Under the pieces are notes generated by a model, which saw nothing but the letters and a program-made list of their open reading frames with translations, searched no databases and was not told the origin of the DNA. Source: Crystallibacter degradans (GTDB taxonomy: Bacteria > Actinomycetota > Actinomycetes > Actinomycetales > Micrococcaceae). From it: a stretch of 64,000 nucleotides of DNA. The stretch lies in contig NZ_JABBCH010000002.1 in assembly GCF_012952295.1 (NCBI RefSeq), positions 62,001 through 126,000 of the forward strand, written 5' to 3'. Shown in pieces: positions 37,191 to 47,834 of this stretch. The stretch's first letter is position 1. Every line of letters begins with the position of its first letter. Made by a program: the position numbers and the translations under genes.

Positions 37191-37820
37191 TCAGCGGTAT
37201 GGAAGGCTCGCCGCGGGCAGCGATCTGGGTCCGTAAACCAGGTCGAGCAGGCGCGCCGCGGCCGGACGGCAGGCCCATTCCTCCACCCAGTGCGAGCGGA
37301 CCACGGCCTTGCTGACCGCCTGCGTGGTGATGCCGAGTTCCTCGGCGATGAATTTCTGCTGTCCCCGGGCGCCGGGGGTCATCAGGTCCAGCACCTTCCA
37401 CTCGGCGTCGGTGCGGGTAGAGACGATCTGGCCGATCAGCCGCAGCACGGCCTCGGCCTCGGCGGCGATGTCGGCGTCCGGCCCGGAGACCGCCAGCGGC
37501 ACCCTTTCGCCGGTCTTTTGGGCCCGCTCCACCGCGCGCCGCGCATAGACCAGCCCGAATCCCTGGGCCTCGTTAACGTCCTCGGGCAGCGGTACCAACA
37601 GTTCGCCCACGCCGATCCCGACATGCCAACGCCGGCTCCGCAGGGCGATCATGGCGGCGTCGATGGCAGTCTTCGGGTCTTCCAGCACGCCGATCGCTTC
37701 GTCCCCGACCGACCGCCGGAAGGCGATGGCGGTAGGCAGGTGCCGCAGCGATTTGATCAGCTCCGGAACCAGGTCGCCTACCTCGCGGGAGTCGCGCTGA
37801 TTGATGGTGAGCACGTACAT
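37191..37820 (-). CDS. SatD-like protein with C-terminal winged helix
   Basis: A 209-residue cytoplasmic protein. The N-terminal half (about 1-135) opens MYVLTINQRDSREVGDLVPE, resembling the poorly characterised SatD family. A C-terminal helix-turn-helix reads FIAEELGITTQAVSKAVVRS. The fusion suggests a DNA-binding regulator, but ligand and target are unknown. A promoter with -10 six bases before the ATG implies a leaderless mRNA. Confidence 0.6.
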   Translation of the reverse strand: MYVLTINQRDSREVGDLVPELIKSLRHLPTAIAFRRSVGDEAIGVLEDPKTAIDAAMIALRSRRWHVGIGVGELLVPLPEDVNEAQGFGLVYARRAVERAQKTGERVPLAVSGPDADIAAEAEAVLRLIGQIVSTRTDAEWKVLDLMTPGARGQQKFIAEELGITTQAVSKAVVRSHWVEEWACRPAAARLLDLVYGPRSLPAASLPYR

Positions 37821-37826
37821 GCCCTA

Positions 37827-37854
37827 AGTATTGCGGACAAATAGGCCGAATCAA
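37827..37854 (-). promoter_or_regulatory. Leaderless promoter of SatD-like gene
   Basis: Read on the minus strand: TTGATT (37854-37849), a 16-bp spacer and AATACT (37832-37827), ending 6 bp before the ATG at 37820. Confidence 0.6.
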
Positions 37855-37869
37855 CTGATTTCGGTTGGC

Positions 37870-37908
37870 AAAAAGGGCGGCCCGGTCTGAAAACAGCCCG
37901 GACCGCCC
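37870..37908 (-). terminator. Intrinsic terminator of ppa
   Basis: On the minus strand an 11-bp stem (37908-37898 with 37885-37875, one G-U pair) is followed by TTTTT (37874-37870). It lies 17 bp beyond the ppa stop. Confidence 0.85.
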
Positions 37909-37925
37909 TCGAAGCAGCGTCAGAT

Positions 37926-38489
37926 CTAGCGGCCCTGTGCTTCCGAACCGCTGGTGGTGCCTTCCTCGACGTCGCGGCCCTGGGGCTCGTCCGGTGCGGA
38001 CTCCTCGCCCAGCGCGGCAAAGCGCTTGATCGAGGCTTCCAGCTCGGCCTCTGCGGCTGCACGGTCGGACCAGCCCTCGGCCTTGACCCACTTGCCCGGT
38101 TCAAGATCCTTGTAGCGGGTGAAGAAGTGCTCGATCTCCTTGACCAGGAACTCCGGGACGTCGGAGAGTTCCTGGATGTGGTCGAAGCGCTTGTCGGAGG
38201 GCACGCACAGCACCTTGGCGTCCCCGCCGCCGTCGTCGGTCATGTTGAACACGGCGATCGGGCGGGACTCGACCAGCACGCCCGGCAGCAGATCGAAATC
38301 CTGCAGCATGACCAGCGCGTCCAGCGGATCGCCGTCTTCACCCAGGGTGTCCTCGAAGTAGCCGTAGTGCGTGGGGTACTGCATGGAGGTGAAAAGGACG
38401 CGGTCCAGGCGGAGGCGGTGCGTCTCGTGGTCGATCTCGTACTTGACGCGCGATCCCTTGGGGATCTCGATGGTCACATCGTGCTGCAT
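37926..38489 (-). CDS. ppa: Inorganic pyrophosphatase
   Basis: A 187-residue soluble family-I pyrophosphatase that hydrolyses PPi and pulls biosynthetic reactions forward. Motifs: [20 protein letters not shown] with metal-binding acids and the later [16 protein letters not shown]. The conserved domain ends near residue 165, and an acidic Ser/Glu/Gly tail of about 25 residues follows. AGGAGACTTCC precedes the ATG; the long open frame upstream overlaps nothing homologous. It is divergent from dacB. Confidence 0.95.
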   Translation of the reverse strand: MQHDVTIEIPKGSRVKYEIDHETHRLRLDRVLFTSMQYPTHYGYFEDTLGEDGDPLDALVMLQDFDLLPGVLVESRPIAVFNMTDDGGGDAKVLCVPSDKRFDHIQELSDVPEFLVKEIEHFFTRYKDLEPGKWVKAEGWSDRAAAEAELEASIKRFAALGEESAPDEPQGRDVEEGTTSGSEAQGR

Positions 38490-38674
38490 GGAAGTCTCCT
38501 TGGTGTTTGGTCTCACTGGCGCGGTGGACAGGGCAGGGCCCGGCGCCGGTCTACGCTTAACGATATAGGTCTTGGCTGCCCGGCCCGACATCAACCGGAG
38601 CGGCCGATTCACAAACCGCGTTCCGTCCCGCTGCCGGGCCGGTGACGCGCACGTGCAAACAGGGGGAGGGCAGG

Positions 38675-40099
38675 ATGAACCGTGGCTTCCGGCTGCTGAC
38701 ATCCTGGCTGCTGGCCGCGGCCTTCGCCGTGCTCGCGATTCCCGCCGCCTGGCACCTGGCCCCCGCCCTTGACTGGAATCCCGGGGCGGCCAAACCGGTG
38801 GTCACCACGCCGGAGGCCCAGCTGCCGCCGACGAAACTGGCCGCCGCCGAACTCCTGGCCGGCTCGCCGGAGACCGCGCCAACGCCGGATCCGAAAGTGC
38901 TGGGCGAGGCGCTCGATAAAGCATTGAAGTACGACGGCGCCGGGGACTTCGCGGCGCTGGTCGCCGATGCGCAGAGCGGCGACGTACTGTATGAGCGCAA
39001 CGGTTCGGAGCCGCGCATTCCGGCGTCCAACATGAAGCTGCTGACCGGGGCGGCGGCCCTGCTGACCCTCGGCGCGGAGGCACGGTTCTCCACCGAGGTC
39101 ATCCAGGGCAACGTGCCGGGGACCCTGGTGCTGCGCGGCGGGGGAGATGCCCTGCTGGGTGCTGGCGAGTCGGAGCGGGAGGACGTCCTCGGGCATGCGG
39201 GGCTGGCCACGCTGGCACAGGCCGCCGCCGAACGGCTGGCCACCGTCAACTTCACCGGGGAACTGCGGGTGCTGCTGGACGACACCGCCTATGCCGGCCC
39301 AACGCTGAGCGCCGCGTGGGATCCGGCCGACATCCAGGCGGGAGAGATCGCGCCGATCTATCCGTTGGCGCTCTCGGGCGGCAGGGAAAACGCGGACGGC
39401 AGCGGAGAGCTGGTCGATGATGCGGCCCTCACGGCGGCACGAGCCTTCCGCGCGGCGCTGGCGGAGGAAATGTCCCAGCGCGGCGTCAAGGTGGCGCCCG
39501 ATGTGGTCCGCGGCGCCGCGCCCAAGGACGGCATAGTGCTCGCCTCCGTTGAATCCGCCACCGTGGCCGAGCACGTCAACTACATGCTGCAGGAATCCGA
39601 TAACTACGTTGCCGAGGTCATGGCCCGCAACACGGCGCTGGCCAGCGGCAAGCCGGGGTCCTTCGGCGGCGGCACCGAGGCGATCAAGGAGGCCATGGAG
39701 AAGCTCGATATTCCCACCTCCGGCCTGCTGATCAGCGATGCCAGCGGGCTGGCCCTCGGCAACGAGGTTTCGGCGGAACAGCTCTCCGCAGTGCTCCGCG
39801 AGATCACCAGCGGTTCCAACGAGGACCTGCGGGCGGCCATCGACGGACTGCCCGTGGCGGGATTGACCGGGACTCTTCAGGAACGCTTCGCCGGAAAGAC
39901 TGCCGGCGGTGCCGGGCTGGTGCGGGCCAAGACCGGCACATTGCACACGGTCACCTCGCTCAGCGGCTACGCGGTGACGGCGGACGGGCGGACACTGGTC
40001 TTTGCCTTCGTGGCCAACGGTTTGCAAAACTCCACTCCGCAGGCCCGCGAGGCGGCCGACCGCGCGGCCACCGTCCTTGCCGGCTGCGGCTGCCGCTGA
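38675..40099 (+). CDS. dacB: D-alanyl-D-alanine carboxypeptidase (PBP4 / S13 family)
   Basis: A 474-residue penicillin-binding protein that trims peptidoglycan stem peptides outside the membrane. An N-terminal uncleaved or signal helix (about 9-30) directs export. Active-site motifs are Ser118-x-x-Lys121 ([11 protein letters not shown]), Ser308-Asp-Asn310 and Lys419-Thr-Gly, so it is a complete enzyme. GGGGGAGGG supports ATG 38675. It opens the conserved dacB-metalloprotease-tilS-hpt series. Confidence 0.94.
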   Translation: MNRGFRLLTSWLLAAAFAVLAIPAAWHLAPALDWNPGAAKPVVTTPEAQLPPTKLAAAELLAGSPETAPTPDPKVLGEALDKALKYDGAGDFAALVADAQSGDVLYERNGSEPRIPASNMKLLTGAAALLTLGAEARFSTEVIQGNVPGTLVLRGGGDALLGAGESEREDVLGHAGLATLAQAAAERLATVNFTGELRVLLDDTAYAGPTLSAAWDPADIQAGEIAPIYPLALSGGRENADGSGELVDDAALTAARAFRAALAEEMSQRGVKVAPDVVRGAAPKDGIVLASVESATVAEHVNYMLQESDNYVAEVMARNTALASGKPGSFGGGTEAIKEAMEKLDIPTSGLLISDASGLALGNEVSAEQLSAVLREITSGSNEDLRAAIDGLPVAGLTGTLQERFAGKTAGGAGLVRAKTGTLHTVTSLSGYAVTADGRTLVFAFVANGLQNSTPQAREAADRAATVLAGCGCR

Positions 40100-40206
40100 C
40101 ACCCGGCTGTTGGCGCGGGCTCCTGCGGCGCAGGCTGGCCCGCCGTCGAAATTTCCTTCACCGTTGGGCGAACGGCCGGTGACCTGCCGGGCTCCGGTGT
40201 GATCTG

Positions 40207-41394
40207 ATGGTCACCATGGACAGCACCGCAAGCACCGGCAGCGCCGGAAACACCCCGTCCGCTCCGGAAACCCCGCCGCGCCTGATCAACTGGGACCTGG
40301 CGGCGGCCACCGCGGCCAAGCTCACGCCGGCCGGGCCCAAGATGCCGCAGGCGCAGATCCGTGCAGCCGTGGCCAATCTGCGCGAACTCTCGGAAGTTTC
40401 CGTGGACCACGTGCACCGGATCACCGGGCTGGAGGCGGCACGGGACCTGCGGGATTCGCAGGTGCTGATCGTGGACCGGGCCGAGTGGTCAAAGGCCAAC
40501 GCGCGCAGTTTCGAAGCGCTCCTGCAGCCCGCCCTCACCGAGCTCGCCCGGAAAAAGCCCGAGCAGGTCAAGAGCGCTGCCACGGGCCTGAGCAGCTCGC
40601 TCACGGGAACCCAGATGGGCGCCATCCTCTCCTTCCTCTCCAGCAAGGTGCTGGGCCAGTATGACCCGTTCTGCTCGCTGCTGCCCGGCGGCCCGGCGGG
40701 CGGCCGGCTGATGCTGGTGGCGCCGAACATCATCGCCGTCGAGCAGGAACTCAACGTCGAACCCGAGGACTTCCGGCTGTGGGTCTGCCTGCACGAGCAG
40801 ACGCACCGGGTGCAGTTCGCGGCGGCACCATGGCTGCGGGACCACATGATGGAGCAGATCGGCAAGCTCTCCTCGGGCCTGGTGGACAAGGCCGACACGT
40901 TCGGGGAGCGGCTGCAGCAGGCGGCCAAGGCCCTGATGTCCGGCAAAGACAAGAACGACGACGGCGCCGGCACCGGCGGCGGGACGGTCGCCGTCGGCGC
41001 CACCGGCACCATCATGGACCTGTTCCAGGACCCGGAAGAGAAGGCAATCTTCTCCCACGTCACCGCGGTCATGAGCCTGCTCGAGGGCCATGCCAACGTG
41101 GTGATGGACGAGGTGGACGCCAGCGTTGTGCCCACGGTGAAGACCATCCGCCAGCGCTTCAACGCACGCGCCAAGACCCGCGGCGCGCTGGAGTCCTGGA
41201 TCCGCAAAATCATGGGCCTGGATGCCAAGGCACGCCAGTACACGGACGGGGCGAAGTTTGTGCGCGCCGTGGTGAAGCAAGTGGGCATGGAAGGCTTCAA
41301 CCAGGTGTGGATCCGGGCTGAAAACCTGCCCACCGAAGAAGAGATCCACAACGCCGACCTGTGGATCAGCCGCATGGACCTCAGCCGTCCATGA
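40207..41394 (+). CDS. Zinc-dependent metalloprotease, DUF2342 family
   Basis: A 395-residue protein of an actinobacterial family sometimes named F420-biosynthesis-associated. The zincin motif HEQTH (His196, Glu197, His200) lies in VCLHEQTHRVQFAAAPW. A distal Glu in LLEGHANVVMDEVD is a likely third ligand. It has no signal peptide. It lies between dacB and tilS in most actinobacteria; the role is unknown. The tilS start overlaps its stop by 4 bp. ATG 40216 is an alternative start. Confidence 0.88.
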   Translation: MVTMDSTASTGSAGNTPSAPETPPRLINWDLAAATAAKLTPAGPKMPQAQIRAAVANLRELSEVSVDHVHRITGLEAARDLRDSQVLIVDRAEWSKANARSFEALLQPALTELARKKPEQVKSAATGLSSSLTGTQMGAILSFLSSKVLGQYDPFCSLLPGGPAGGRLMLVAPNIIAVEQELNVEPEDFRLWVCLHEQTHRVQFAAAPWLRDHMMEQIGKLSSGLVDKADTFGERLQQAAKALMSGKDKNDDGAGTGGGTVAVGATGTIMDLFQDPEEKAIFSHVTAVMSLLEGHANVVMDEVDASVVPTVKTIRQRFNARAKTRGALESWIRKIMGLDAKARQYTDGAKFVRAVVKQVGMEGFNQVWIRAENLPTEEEIHNADLWISRMDLSRP

Positions 41395-42578
41395 CCGATC
41401 CGTCCACCGCATCCGCAGTCGGCATGCCACGGCGCAAGCAACGGCTGCATCCGCTGGTCGGCACGGCCCGGAACCACATCAAGGCGGCGCTGGAGCTGCT
41501 GGATGCGCCGCAGGACAAAGCTGCCGGCACCACAGCCACCGGCGCCGCAGATCCAGCATCGGGCCGGGGCGAACCGCCCTTGCTGCTGGTGGCCTGCAGC
41601 GGCGGGCCGGACTCTCTGGCCTTGGCCGCCGTGGCAACCTACTTTGCCCGGCCGTTGCGGGACGGTAGCCGGCGTTACCGGGTGGGCGCCGTCGTCGTCG
41701 ATCACGCCCTCCAGCCCGGCAGCGCCGAGGTGGCCGAACGAGCCCGCGACCAGCTTGTGAATCTCGGGCTGGCGCCGGTGGAAGTCCGCCGGGTCAGCGT
41801 CGGCCAGTCCGGCATGGGGCCGGAAGCCGCCGCCCGGGTGGCGCGCTACGATGCCCTCGACGACGCCGCTGCCGAACATGGAGCCGCCGCCGTGCTGCTG
41901 GGCCACACCCTCGATGACCAGGCCGAACAGGTGCTGCTTGGTCTCGGCCGGGGCTCCGGGACGCGTTCGCTGGCCGGCATGGCGCCGCGCCGCGGGAACT
42001 ATCTGCGGCCGTTCCTGGGGCTGCGCCGGAAGCATACCGAAGAGCTGTGTGCCCTCGCCGGCCTGGAACCATGGCATGATCCGACAAACGCGGATCCTAA
42101 ATTTCTACGCTCACGCGTACGGGCCGAGGTGCTGCCATTCCTGGAGCAGCAGCTGGGCCCGGGCGTCGCCGAGGCGCTGTGGCGGTCGGCGCAAATTCTG
42201 CGGGCGGATGCCGATTACCTGGACGGCCGGGCACGGAGCGAATACCTGCGGCTGAGGATCGATACCGCGCACGGCATAGAACTGGAGCGGACCGGCCTCG
42301 AAGCGCTGCCGGCAGCGATGAAACACCGGGTCATCGCGTTGGCGGCGGCCGAAATGGGCGGCGAGAACCCTAGTTACGAGCGGCTCATCGCTGCCGAATC
42401 GCTGCTGGCGAGGCAGGGGTCCGCCGGACCGGTGCAGCTGGCCGGAATGGTCAGCGTGTACCGCCGGGTGCGGCGGGAACCGGACGAACAAACAGGCCCG
42501 GTTGCGCAAGAGCGCGGCGGCTATGGCAATCTTGTCTTTAGAACAACTGGCTCGCGCCCAGTGACGCCACATCATTAA
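41391..42578 (+). CDS. tilS: tRNA(Ile)-lysidine synthase
   Basis: A 395-residue ATP-pyrophosphatase that converts C34 of the AUA-reading tRNA-Ile to lysidine, an essential modification. The PP-loop SGGPDS is at residues 70-75 (LLVACSGGPDSLALA), and the later LLGHTLDDQAEQVLLGLGRG and LAGMAPRRG segments are family marks. About 60 loosely conserved residues precede the domain. It overlaps the metalloprotease by ATGA and is followed by hpt after 15 bp. Confidence 0.95.
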   Translation: MTDPSTASAVGMPRRKQRLHPLVGTARNHIKAALELLDAPQDKAAGTTATGAADPASGRGEPPLLLVACSGGPDSLALAAVATYFARPLRDGSRRYRVGAVVVDHALQPGSAEVAERARDQLVNLGLAPVEVRRVSVGQSGMGPEAAARVARYDALDDAAAEHGAAAVLLGHTLDDQAEQVLLGLGRGSGTRSLAGMAPRRGNYLRPFLGLRRKHTEELCALAGLEPWHDPTNADPKFLRSRVRAEVLPFLEQQLGPGVAEALWRSAQILRADADYLDGRARSEYLRLRIDTAHGIELERTGLEALPAAMKHRVIALAAAEMGGENPSYERLIAAESLLARQGSAGPVQLAGMVSVYRRVRREPDEQTGPVAQERGGYGNLVFRTTGSRPVTPHH

Positions 42579-42593
42579 TTACGGGAGTATCTG

Positions 42594-43145
<552 letters not shown>

Positions 43146-43307
43146 AACGCACATTTCCGTCTCCAGCTGGAGCCAAAGGCTTGCTTGTACGCCGAGAGGG
43201 AACTAATCTTTGCCGCCGTGCGTGAATTATTGCGGACGGTGTATAGCTATATGGGTGACACCACGGGCTGATCAGCAGGAGGGACGGGGCATTGTGCCCT
43301 TAGACGC

Positions 43308-45377
43308 ATGAAATTGAAGAACATTTTCAAGGGACCAATCATCTGGATTGTGCTGGTCCTGGCAATCCTGCTTATCGTGGTGCCCAATCTTGCCGGCCCG
43401 CAGGCCTCCCGTGTGGACACCAGCGTCGGGCTGCAACTGCTCACCGATGACAAGGTTGAGCAGGCCCGCATCAATGACGGCAACCAGAGCGTTGAACTGA
43501 CCCTGCGTGAAGACTTCATCCAGGACGGCGCCAACGAAGGCAAGAGCATCACCTTCTTCTACAGCACCGCCCGTGCCGAAGATGTGGTCGATGCCATCAG
43601 CGCCTCCAACGTGGACGTGTTCACGGACCAGCCGGTGGAAAACAACTGGTTCACGGGCTTCATCAGCCTGATCCTGCCGATCCTGATCATCGGCATCATC
43701 TTCTGGTTCCTGCTCTCGCGCATGCAGGGCGGCGGGTCCAAGGTCATGCAGTTCGGCAAGTCCAAAGCCAAGCTGATCACCAAGGACATGCCCCAGGTCA
43801 CCTTCGCCGACGTCGCCGGCGCGGACGAGGCCGTGGAAGAACTCCACGAAATCAAGGAGTTCCTGCAGGAACCGGGCAAGTTCCAGGCGCTCGGCGCCAA
43901 GATCCCCAAGGGCGTGCTGCTCTACGGTCCGCCCGGAACGGGCAAGACCCTGCTGGCCCGCGCGGTTGCCGGTGAAGCCGGCGTGCCCTTCTACTCCATC
44001 TCCGGCTCGGACTTCGTTGAAATGTTCGTCGGTGTGGGCGCCTCCCGTGTCCGCGACCTGTTCGAGCAGGCGAAGAACAACGCTCCGGCCATCATCTTCG
44101 TCGACGAGATCGACGCCGTTGGCCGCCACCGCGGGGCCGGTGTGGGCGGCGGCAACGACGAGCGTGAGCAGACGCTGAACCAGCTCCTGGTCGAAATGGA
44201 CGGGTTCGACGTCAAGACCAACGTCATCCTGATTGCCGCCACCAACCGCCCGGACGTCCTGGACCCCGCACTGCTGCGGCCCGGACGTTTCGACCGCCAG
44301 ATCGCGGTGGAGGCGCCGGACCTGCAGGGCCGCCACCAAATTCTGCAGGTGCACGCGGCCGGCAAGCCGATGGCTCCGGACGTGGATCTGCGTGCGCTGG
44401 CCAAGCGCGCCCCGGGCTTCACCGGTGCGGACCTGGCCAACGTGCTCAACGAGGCAGCGCTGCTGACTGCCCGCTCCAACGCGCAGCTGATCGACGACCG
44501 CGCCCTGGATGAGGCGATCGACCGCGTCATGGCCGGTCCACAGAAGCGTTCCCGCGTCATGAAGGAACACGAGCGCAAGATCACCGCCTACCACGAAGGC
44601 GGCCACGCCCTGGTGGCGGCGGCCCTGCGCTACACCGCGCCGGTCACCAAGGTCACCATCCTGCCGCGCGGGCGTGCCCTCGGCTACACCATGGTGGTGC
44701 CGGAAGACGACAAATACTCGGTCACCCGCAATGAACTGCTGGACCAGCTGGCCTATGCCATGGGCGGTCGGGTTGCGGAAGAAATCGTCTTCCACGATCC
44801 GTCCACCGGCGCCTCCAACGACATTGAGAAGGCCACCAGCACCGCGCGTCAGATGGTGACGCAGTACGGCATGAGCGAACGCGTCGGCGCCGTGAAGCTG
44901 GGCCAGGGCGGCGGAGAACCGTTCCTGGGCCGCGACATGTCGCACGAACGCAACTACTCCGACCACGTGGCTTTCGTGGTCGACGAGGAAGTGCGGCGCC
45001 TGATCGACACCGCGCACGACGAGGCCTATGCCGTGCTGACCGAAAACCGCGATGTGCTGGACCGGCTGGCGCTGGCCCTCCTCGAGCGGGAGACGCTGAA
45101 CCAGCGCGAGATCGCCGAGGTCTTCGAGGACATCCGCAAGCGCGAGTACCGCGACGTGTGGCTGTCCAAGGAATCGCGTCCGGTCCACAACATTCCGCCG
45201 GTCATGAGTGCCAAGGAACGTGCCGAGGCCGCCTCGGTCCAGAGCCCGGACGAAGAAGAGGGCCATTCGGCCGTCATCGTTGATCCGGATCCGGCGCTGC
45301 CCGAACTGCCCGTCGAAAACCCTCCCGGCAGCACCCCCGGAACCAACCCGGGCGGGACCGCCGGCGGCAACGGCTAG
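43308..45377 (+). CDS. ftsH: ATP-dependent zinc metalloprotease FtsH
   Basis: A 689-residue membrane AAA+ protease that degrades misfolded membrane proteins. Two transmembrane helices (about 8-28 and 110-132) flank an extracytoplasmic domain. Walker A GPPGTGKT is at 207-214, followed by the [13 protein letters not shown] Walker B, the SRH region and the zinc site HEGGH (His429-His433). A Pro/Gly/Glu-rich tail ends the protein. The only purine-rich ribosome-like site is about 25 bp from the ATG; TATAGCT at 43241 may be part of its promoter. Confidence 0.97.
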   Translation: MKLKNIFKGPIIWIVLVLAILLIVVPNLAGPQASRVDTSVGLQLLTDDKVEQARINDGNQSVELTLREDFIQDGANEGKSITFFYSTARAEDVVDAISASNVDVFTDQPVENNWFTGFISLILPILIIGIIFWFLLSRMQGGGSKVMQFGKSKAKLITKDMPQVTFADVAGADEAVEELHEIKEFLQEPGKFQALGAKIPKGVLLYGPPGTGKTLLARAVAGEAGVPFYSISGSDFVEMFVGVGASRVRDLFEQAKNNAPAIIFVDEIDAVGRHRGAGVGGGNDEREQTLNQLLVEMDGFDVKTNVILIAATNRPDVLDPALLRPGRFDRQIAVEAPDLQGRHQILQVHAAGKPMAPDVDLRALAKRAPGFTGADLANVLNEAALLTARSNAQLIDDRALDEAIDRVMAGPQKRSRVMKEHERKITAYHEGGHALVAAALRYTAPVTKVTILPRGRALGYTMVVPEDDKYSVTRNELLDQLAYAMGGRVAEEIVFHDPSTGASNDIEKATSTARQMVTQYGMSERVGAVKLGQGGGEPFLGRDMSHERNYSDHVAFVVDEEVRRLIDTAHDEAYAVLTENRDVLDRLALALLERETLNQREIAEVFEDIRKREYRDVWLSKESRPVHNIPPVMSAKERAEAASVQSPDEEEGHSAVIVDPDPALPELPVENPPGSTPGTNPGGTAGGNG

Positions 45378-45386
45378 GATTCACAA

Positions 45387-45995
45387 GTGACCGAATACGA
45401 CGATGTAATCGCCGAGCTGGAAATCGACCGCTCGATAGACCTGCCCCGGATCGAGCGCGCAGTGCGCGAAATCCTTATTGCTGTGGGCGAAGACCCTGAC
45501 CGCGAGGGGCTGGTGGAGACACCCCGGCGGGTGGCCAAGTCCTACGCCGAAGTCTTCGCCGGCCTGCACCAGGACCCGGCGGACCTGCTGGCCACCACCT
45601 TCGATATTGATCATGAAGAAATGGTGCTGGTCAAGGACATTCCGTTCTACTCCACCTGCGAGCACCATCTGGTTCCGTTCCACGGCACCGCCCATATTGG
45701 CTACATTCCTTCCCATGAAGGTAAGGTGACGGGGCTGAGCAAACTGGCCCGGCTGGTGGAGGTCTATGCCCGCCGCCCGCAGGTCCAGGAACGGCTCACC
45801 ACGCAGATTGTTGATGCCCTGATGGAGCATCTCGAGCCCAAGGGTGCCATCGTCGTCATCGAGTGCGAGCACATGTGCATGTCCATGCGCGGTGTCCGCA
45901 AGCCGGGCGCCAAGACGGTAACGTCCGCAGTCCGCGGTCAGCTCAGGGAAACTGCCACCAGGGCAGAGGCCATGAGCTTGATCATCGGGCGATAA
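45387..45995 (+). CDS. folE: GTP cyclohydrolase I
   Basis: A 202-residue homodecameric enzyme making 7,8-dihydroneopterin triphosphate, the first step of folate synthesis. Zinc and catalytic residues lie in [19 protein letters not shown], and the downstream [19 protein letters not shown] and [15 protein letters not shown] are family signatures. The start is GTG 45387, 9 bp after ftsH. AGGA at 45376-45379 serves as ribosome site or, as part of TAGGAT, as a -10. Confidence 0.96.
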   Translation: MTEYDDVIAELEIDRSIDLPRIERAVREILIAVGEDPDREGLVETPRRVAKSYAEVFAGLHQDPADLLATTFDIDHEEMVLVKDIPFYSTCEHHLVPFHGTAHIGYIPSHEGKVTGLSKLARLVEVYARRPQVQERLTTQIVDALMEHLEPKGAIVVIECEHMCMSMRGVRKPGAKTVTSAVRGQLRETATRAEAMSLIIGR

Positions 45996-46023
45996 GCGAA
46001 ACAAGCAGAAACGGTAGACATTT

Positions 46024-46929
46024 ATGGATTCACTCGCAGCAGTGCCCGGAACCGGGCCCGCAACTTCCCCGCTGCCCGTCGTCCGCAAGGTGCGCGCACC
46101 CCGAAAGTTTTCGGATCTGCCCACCGACCGCGCCGTGGTGATGGCGATCCTGAACGTCACTCCGGATTCCTTCAGCGACGGCGGCAAGTTCGTCTCCCCG
46201 GACAAGGCCATCGCCCAGGGCCTGAAGCTCTTCTACGGCGGAGCAGACATCATCGACGTTGGCGGTGAGTCCACCCGTCCGGGTGCGGAGACCATCACTC
46301 CCGAAGAGGAACAGGCCCGCATCCTGCCCGTGATCGAGACGCTGGCGAAGGCCGGTGCCCTGGTCAGCGTGGACACCATGCACGTGGATACCGCGGCCAA
46401 GGCGATCGACGCCGGCGCGGGCATCATCAACGACGTCTCCGGCATGACCTTCAGCCCGGAAATGCCGGGCCTGATTGCCGAACGCAAGGTGCCCTATGTG
46501 CTGATGCACCGCCGCGGCGATGCGCGCAATGTGGATCCCGCCGCCAAGTACGACGACGTGGTGGCCGAGGTTGTGGCCGAACTCGCCGAGTTGCGGGACA
46601 AGTTTGTGGCCGCCGGGGTGGCCGAAGACCAGATCATCCTCGATCCGGGACTGGGCTTCTCCAAGAACGCCGAGCACAACTGGGCGCTGCTGCGCGGGCT
46701 GCCGGAGTTCACCAAGCTCGGCCACAAGGTCCTCATCGGGGCATCCCGCAAGCGCTTCCTCGGCACCCTGTTGTCTTCCGCCGGCAAGGTTGCCGCGCCG
46801 GCAGAGCGCGACCACGCCACGCTGGCCATCAGCGCCCTGGCCGTTGCGAACGGAGCATGGGGCGTGCGCGTGCACGATTCCGGTGCAAGCCTGGACGCGG
46901 TCAAGGTCGCCGCAGCCTGGGCCGGGTAG
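46024..46929 (+). CDS. folP: Dihydropteroate synthase
   Basis: A 301-residue TIM-barrel enzyme that condenses dihydropterin pyrophosphate with p-aminobenzoate; the sulfonamide target. Motifs: MAILNVTPDSFSDGGKF, IDVGGESTRPGAE and LDPGLGFSKNAEHNW. About 35 residues precede the barrel. It follows folE by 28 bp and is followed closely by folB. Confidence 0.96.
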   Translation: MDSLAAVPGTGPATSPLPVVRKVRAPRKFSDLPTDRAVVMAILNVTPDSFSDGGKFVSPDKAIAQGLKLFYGGADIIDVGGESTRPGAETITPEEEQARILPVIETLAKAGALVSVDTMHVDTAAKAIDAGAGIINDVSGMTFSPEMPGLIAERKVPYVLMHRRGDARNVDPAAKYDDVVAEVVAELAELRDKFVAAGVAEDQIILDPGLGFSKNAEHNWALLRGLPEFTKLGHKVLIGASRKRFLGTLLSSAGKVAAPAERDHATLAISALAVANGAWGVRVHDSGASLDAVKVAAAWAG

Positions 46930-46964
46930 AACCGGTGCAGACGGGCACAGCCCGGTCCGGCCGC

Positions 46965-47324
46965 ATGGACGTCATCAAACTCTCCGGCATCACCGCCCTC
47001 GGTTACCACGGAGTGTTTGACCATGAACGCCGGGACGGCCAGCCCTTCACCATCGACGTCGCCCTGCACACGGACATCCGTGCCGCGGCCGCCGCCGATG
47101 ACCTGGCCCTGACCGCGCACTACGGCGAGCTGGCCGAGGGTGTCAAAGAGATCATCACGGGCGAGCCGGTGAACCTGATCGAGACGCTTGCGGAGCGGAT
47201 CGCCGGTTTCGTTCTGGCCACCTTCAGCATTGCCGCCGTGGAAGTGACGGTCCACAAGCCCCAGGCGCCCATCGAAGTGCCGTTCGGCGACGTCACCATC
47301 ACTATCTACCGGGAGAATTCATGA
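46965..47324 (+). CDS. folB: Dihydroneopterin aldolase
   Basis: A 119-residue aldolase that converts dihydroneopterin to 6-hydroxymethyl-dihydropterin. The segments LGYHGVFDHERRDGQPF and HYGELAEGVKEIITGEPVNL carry the Glu and Tyr typical of the family. I chose ATG 46965 to match family length; GTG 46935 adds ten residues and cannot be excluded. The stop overlaps the folK ATG by 4 bp. Confidence 0.93.
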   Translation: MDVIKLSGITALGYHGVFDHERRDGQPFTIDVALHTDIRAAAAADDLALTAHYGELAEGVKEIITGEPVNLIETLAERIAGFVLATFSIAAVEVTVHKPQAPIEVPFGDVTITIYRENS

Positions 47325-47815
47325 GTGTACGCGCGGTTTTGGCCCTTGGCAGCAATCTCGGCGAACGCAGCGACACGCTCTCCCACGCCGTCGCGGATCT
47401 GGTGGACACACCCAACGTCCGCCTCTGCGCGGTATCCCCGGTTGTGCAGACCAAGTCGGTGGGCGGTCCCGAGAACCAGCCTGATTACCTGAACATGGTG
47501 ATCGAGGTGGAGACGGACCTGGAACCCCATCGGCTGCTGGAACACTGCCAGAGCGTGGAAAATAAGCACCACCGGACCCGCGAGGTGCGCTGGGGACCGC
47601 GGACCCTGGACGTGGACATCATTACCTACGGCGACCTCAAGCTCGACGACGAGGCATTGACCGTCCCGCACCCGCGTGCCCATGAGCGGGCCTTCGTGCT
47701 GCAGCCCTGGGCCTGGATGGACGCGCACGCAACCCTCAACGGCGTCCCGGTCGGCGAACTGGCCGAAGCCGCAGGGGACCTGGACGGCCTGGCGCCTTTC
47801 GAACCAGGGCACTGA
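47321..47815 (+). CDS. folK: HPPK, 2-amino-4-hydroxy-6-hydroxymethyldihydropteridine diphosphokinase
   Basis: A 164-residue pyrophosphokinase that activates hydroxymethyl-dihydropterin for FolP. Signature VRWGPRTLDVDIITYGDL holds the metal-binding aspartates; ALGSNLGERSDTLSHAV opens the protein. It overlaps folB by ATGA, completing folE-folP-folB-folK as one transcription unit. Confidence 0.95.
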   Translation: MSVRAVLALGSNLGERSDTLSHAVADLVDTPNVRLCAVSPVVQTKSVGGPENQPDYLNMVIEVETDLEPHRLLEHCQSVENKHHRTREVRWGPRTLDVDIITYGDLKLDDEALTVPHPRAHERAFVLQPWAWMDAHATLNGVPVGELAEAAGDLDGLAPFEPGH

Positions 47816-47834
47816 GCCGGATGGGCGCGGCATC

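Noticed and set aside
43272-45266. 664-codon open frame antisense to ftsH
   Set aside because: Shadow of ftsH; no domain or start signal.
45375-45380. TAGGAT before folE as a leaderless -10
   Set aside because: It overlaps the ftsH stop codon and the AGGA within it is at normal ribosome-site distance from the GTG, so I left folE out of the leaderless list.
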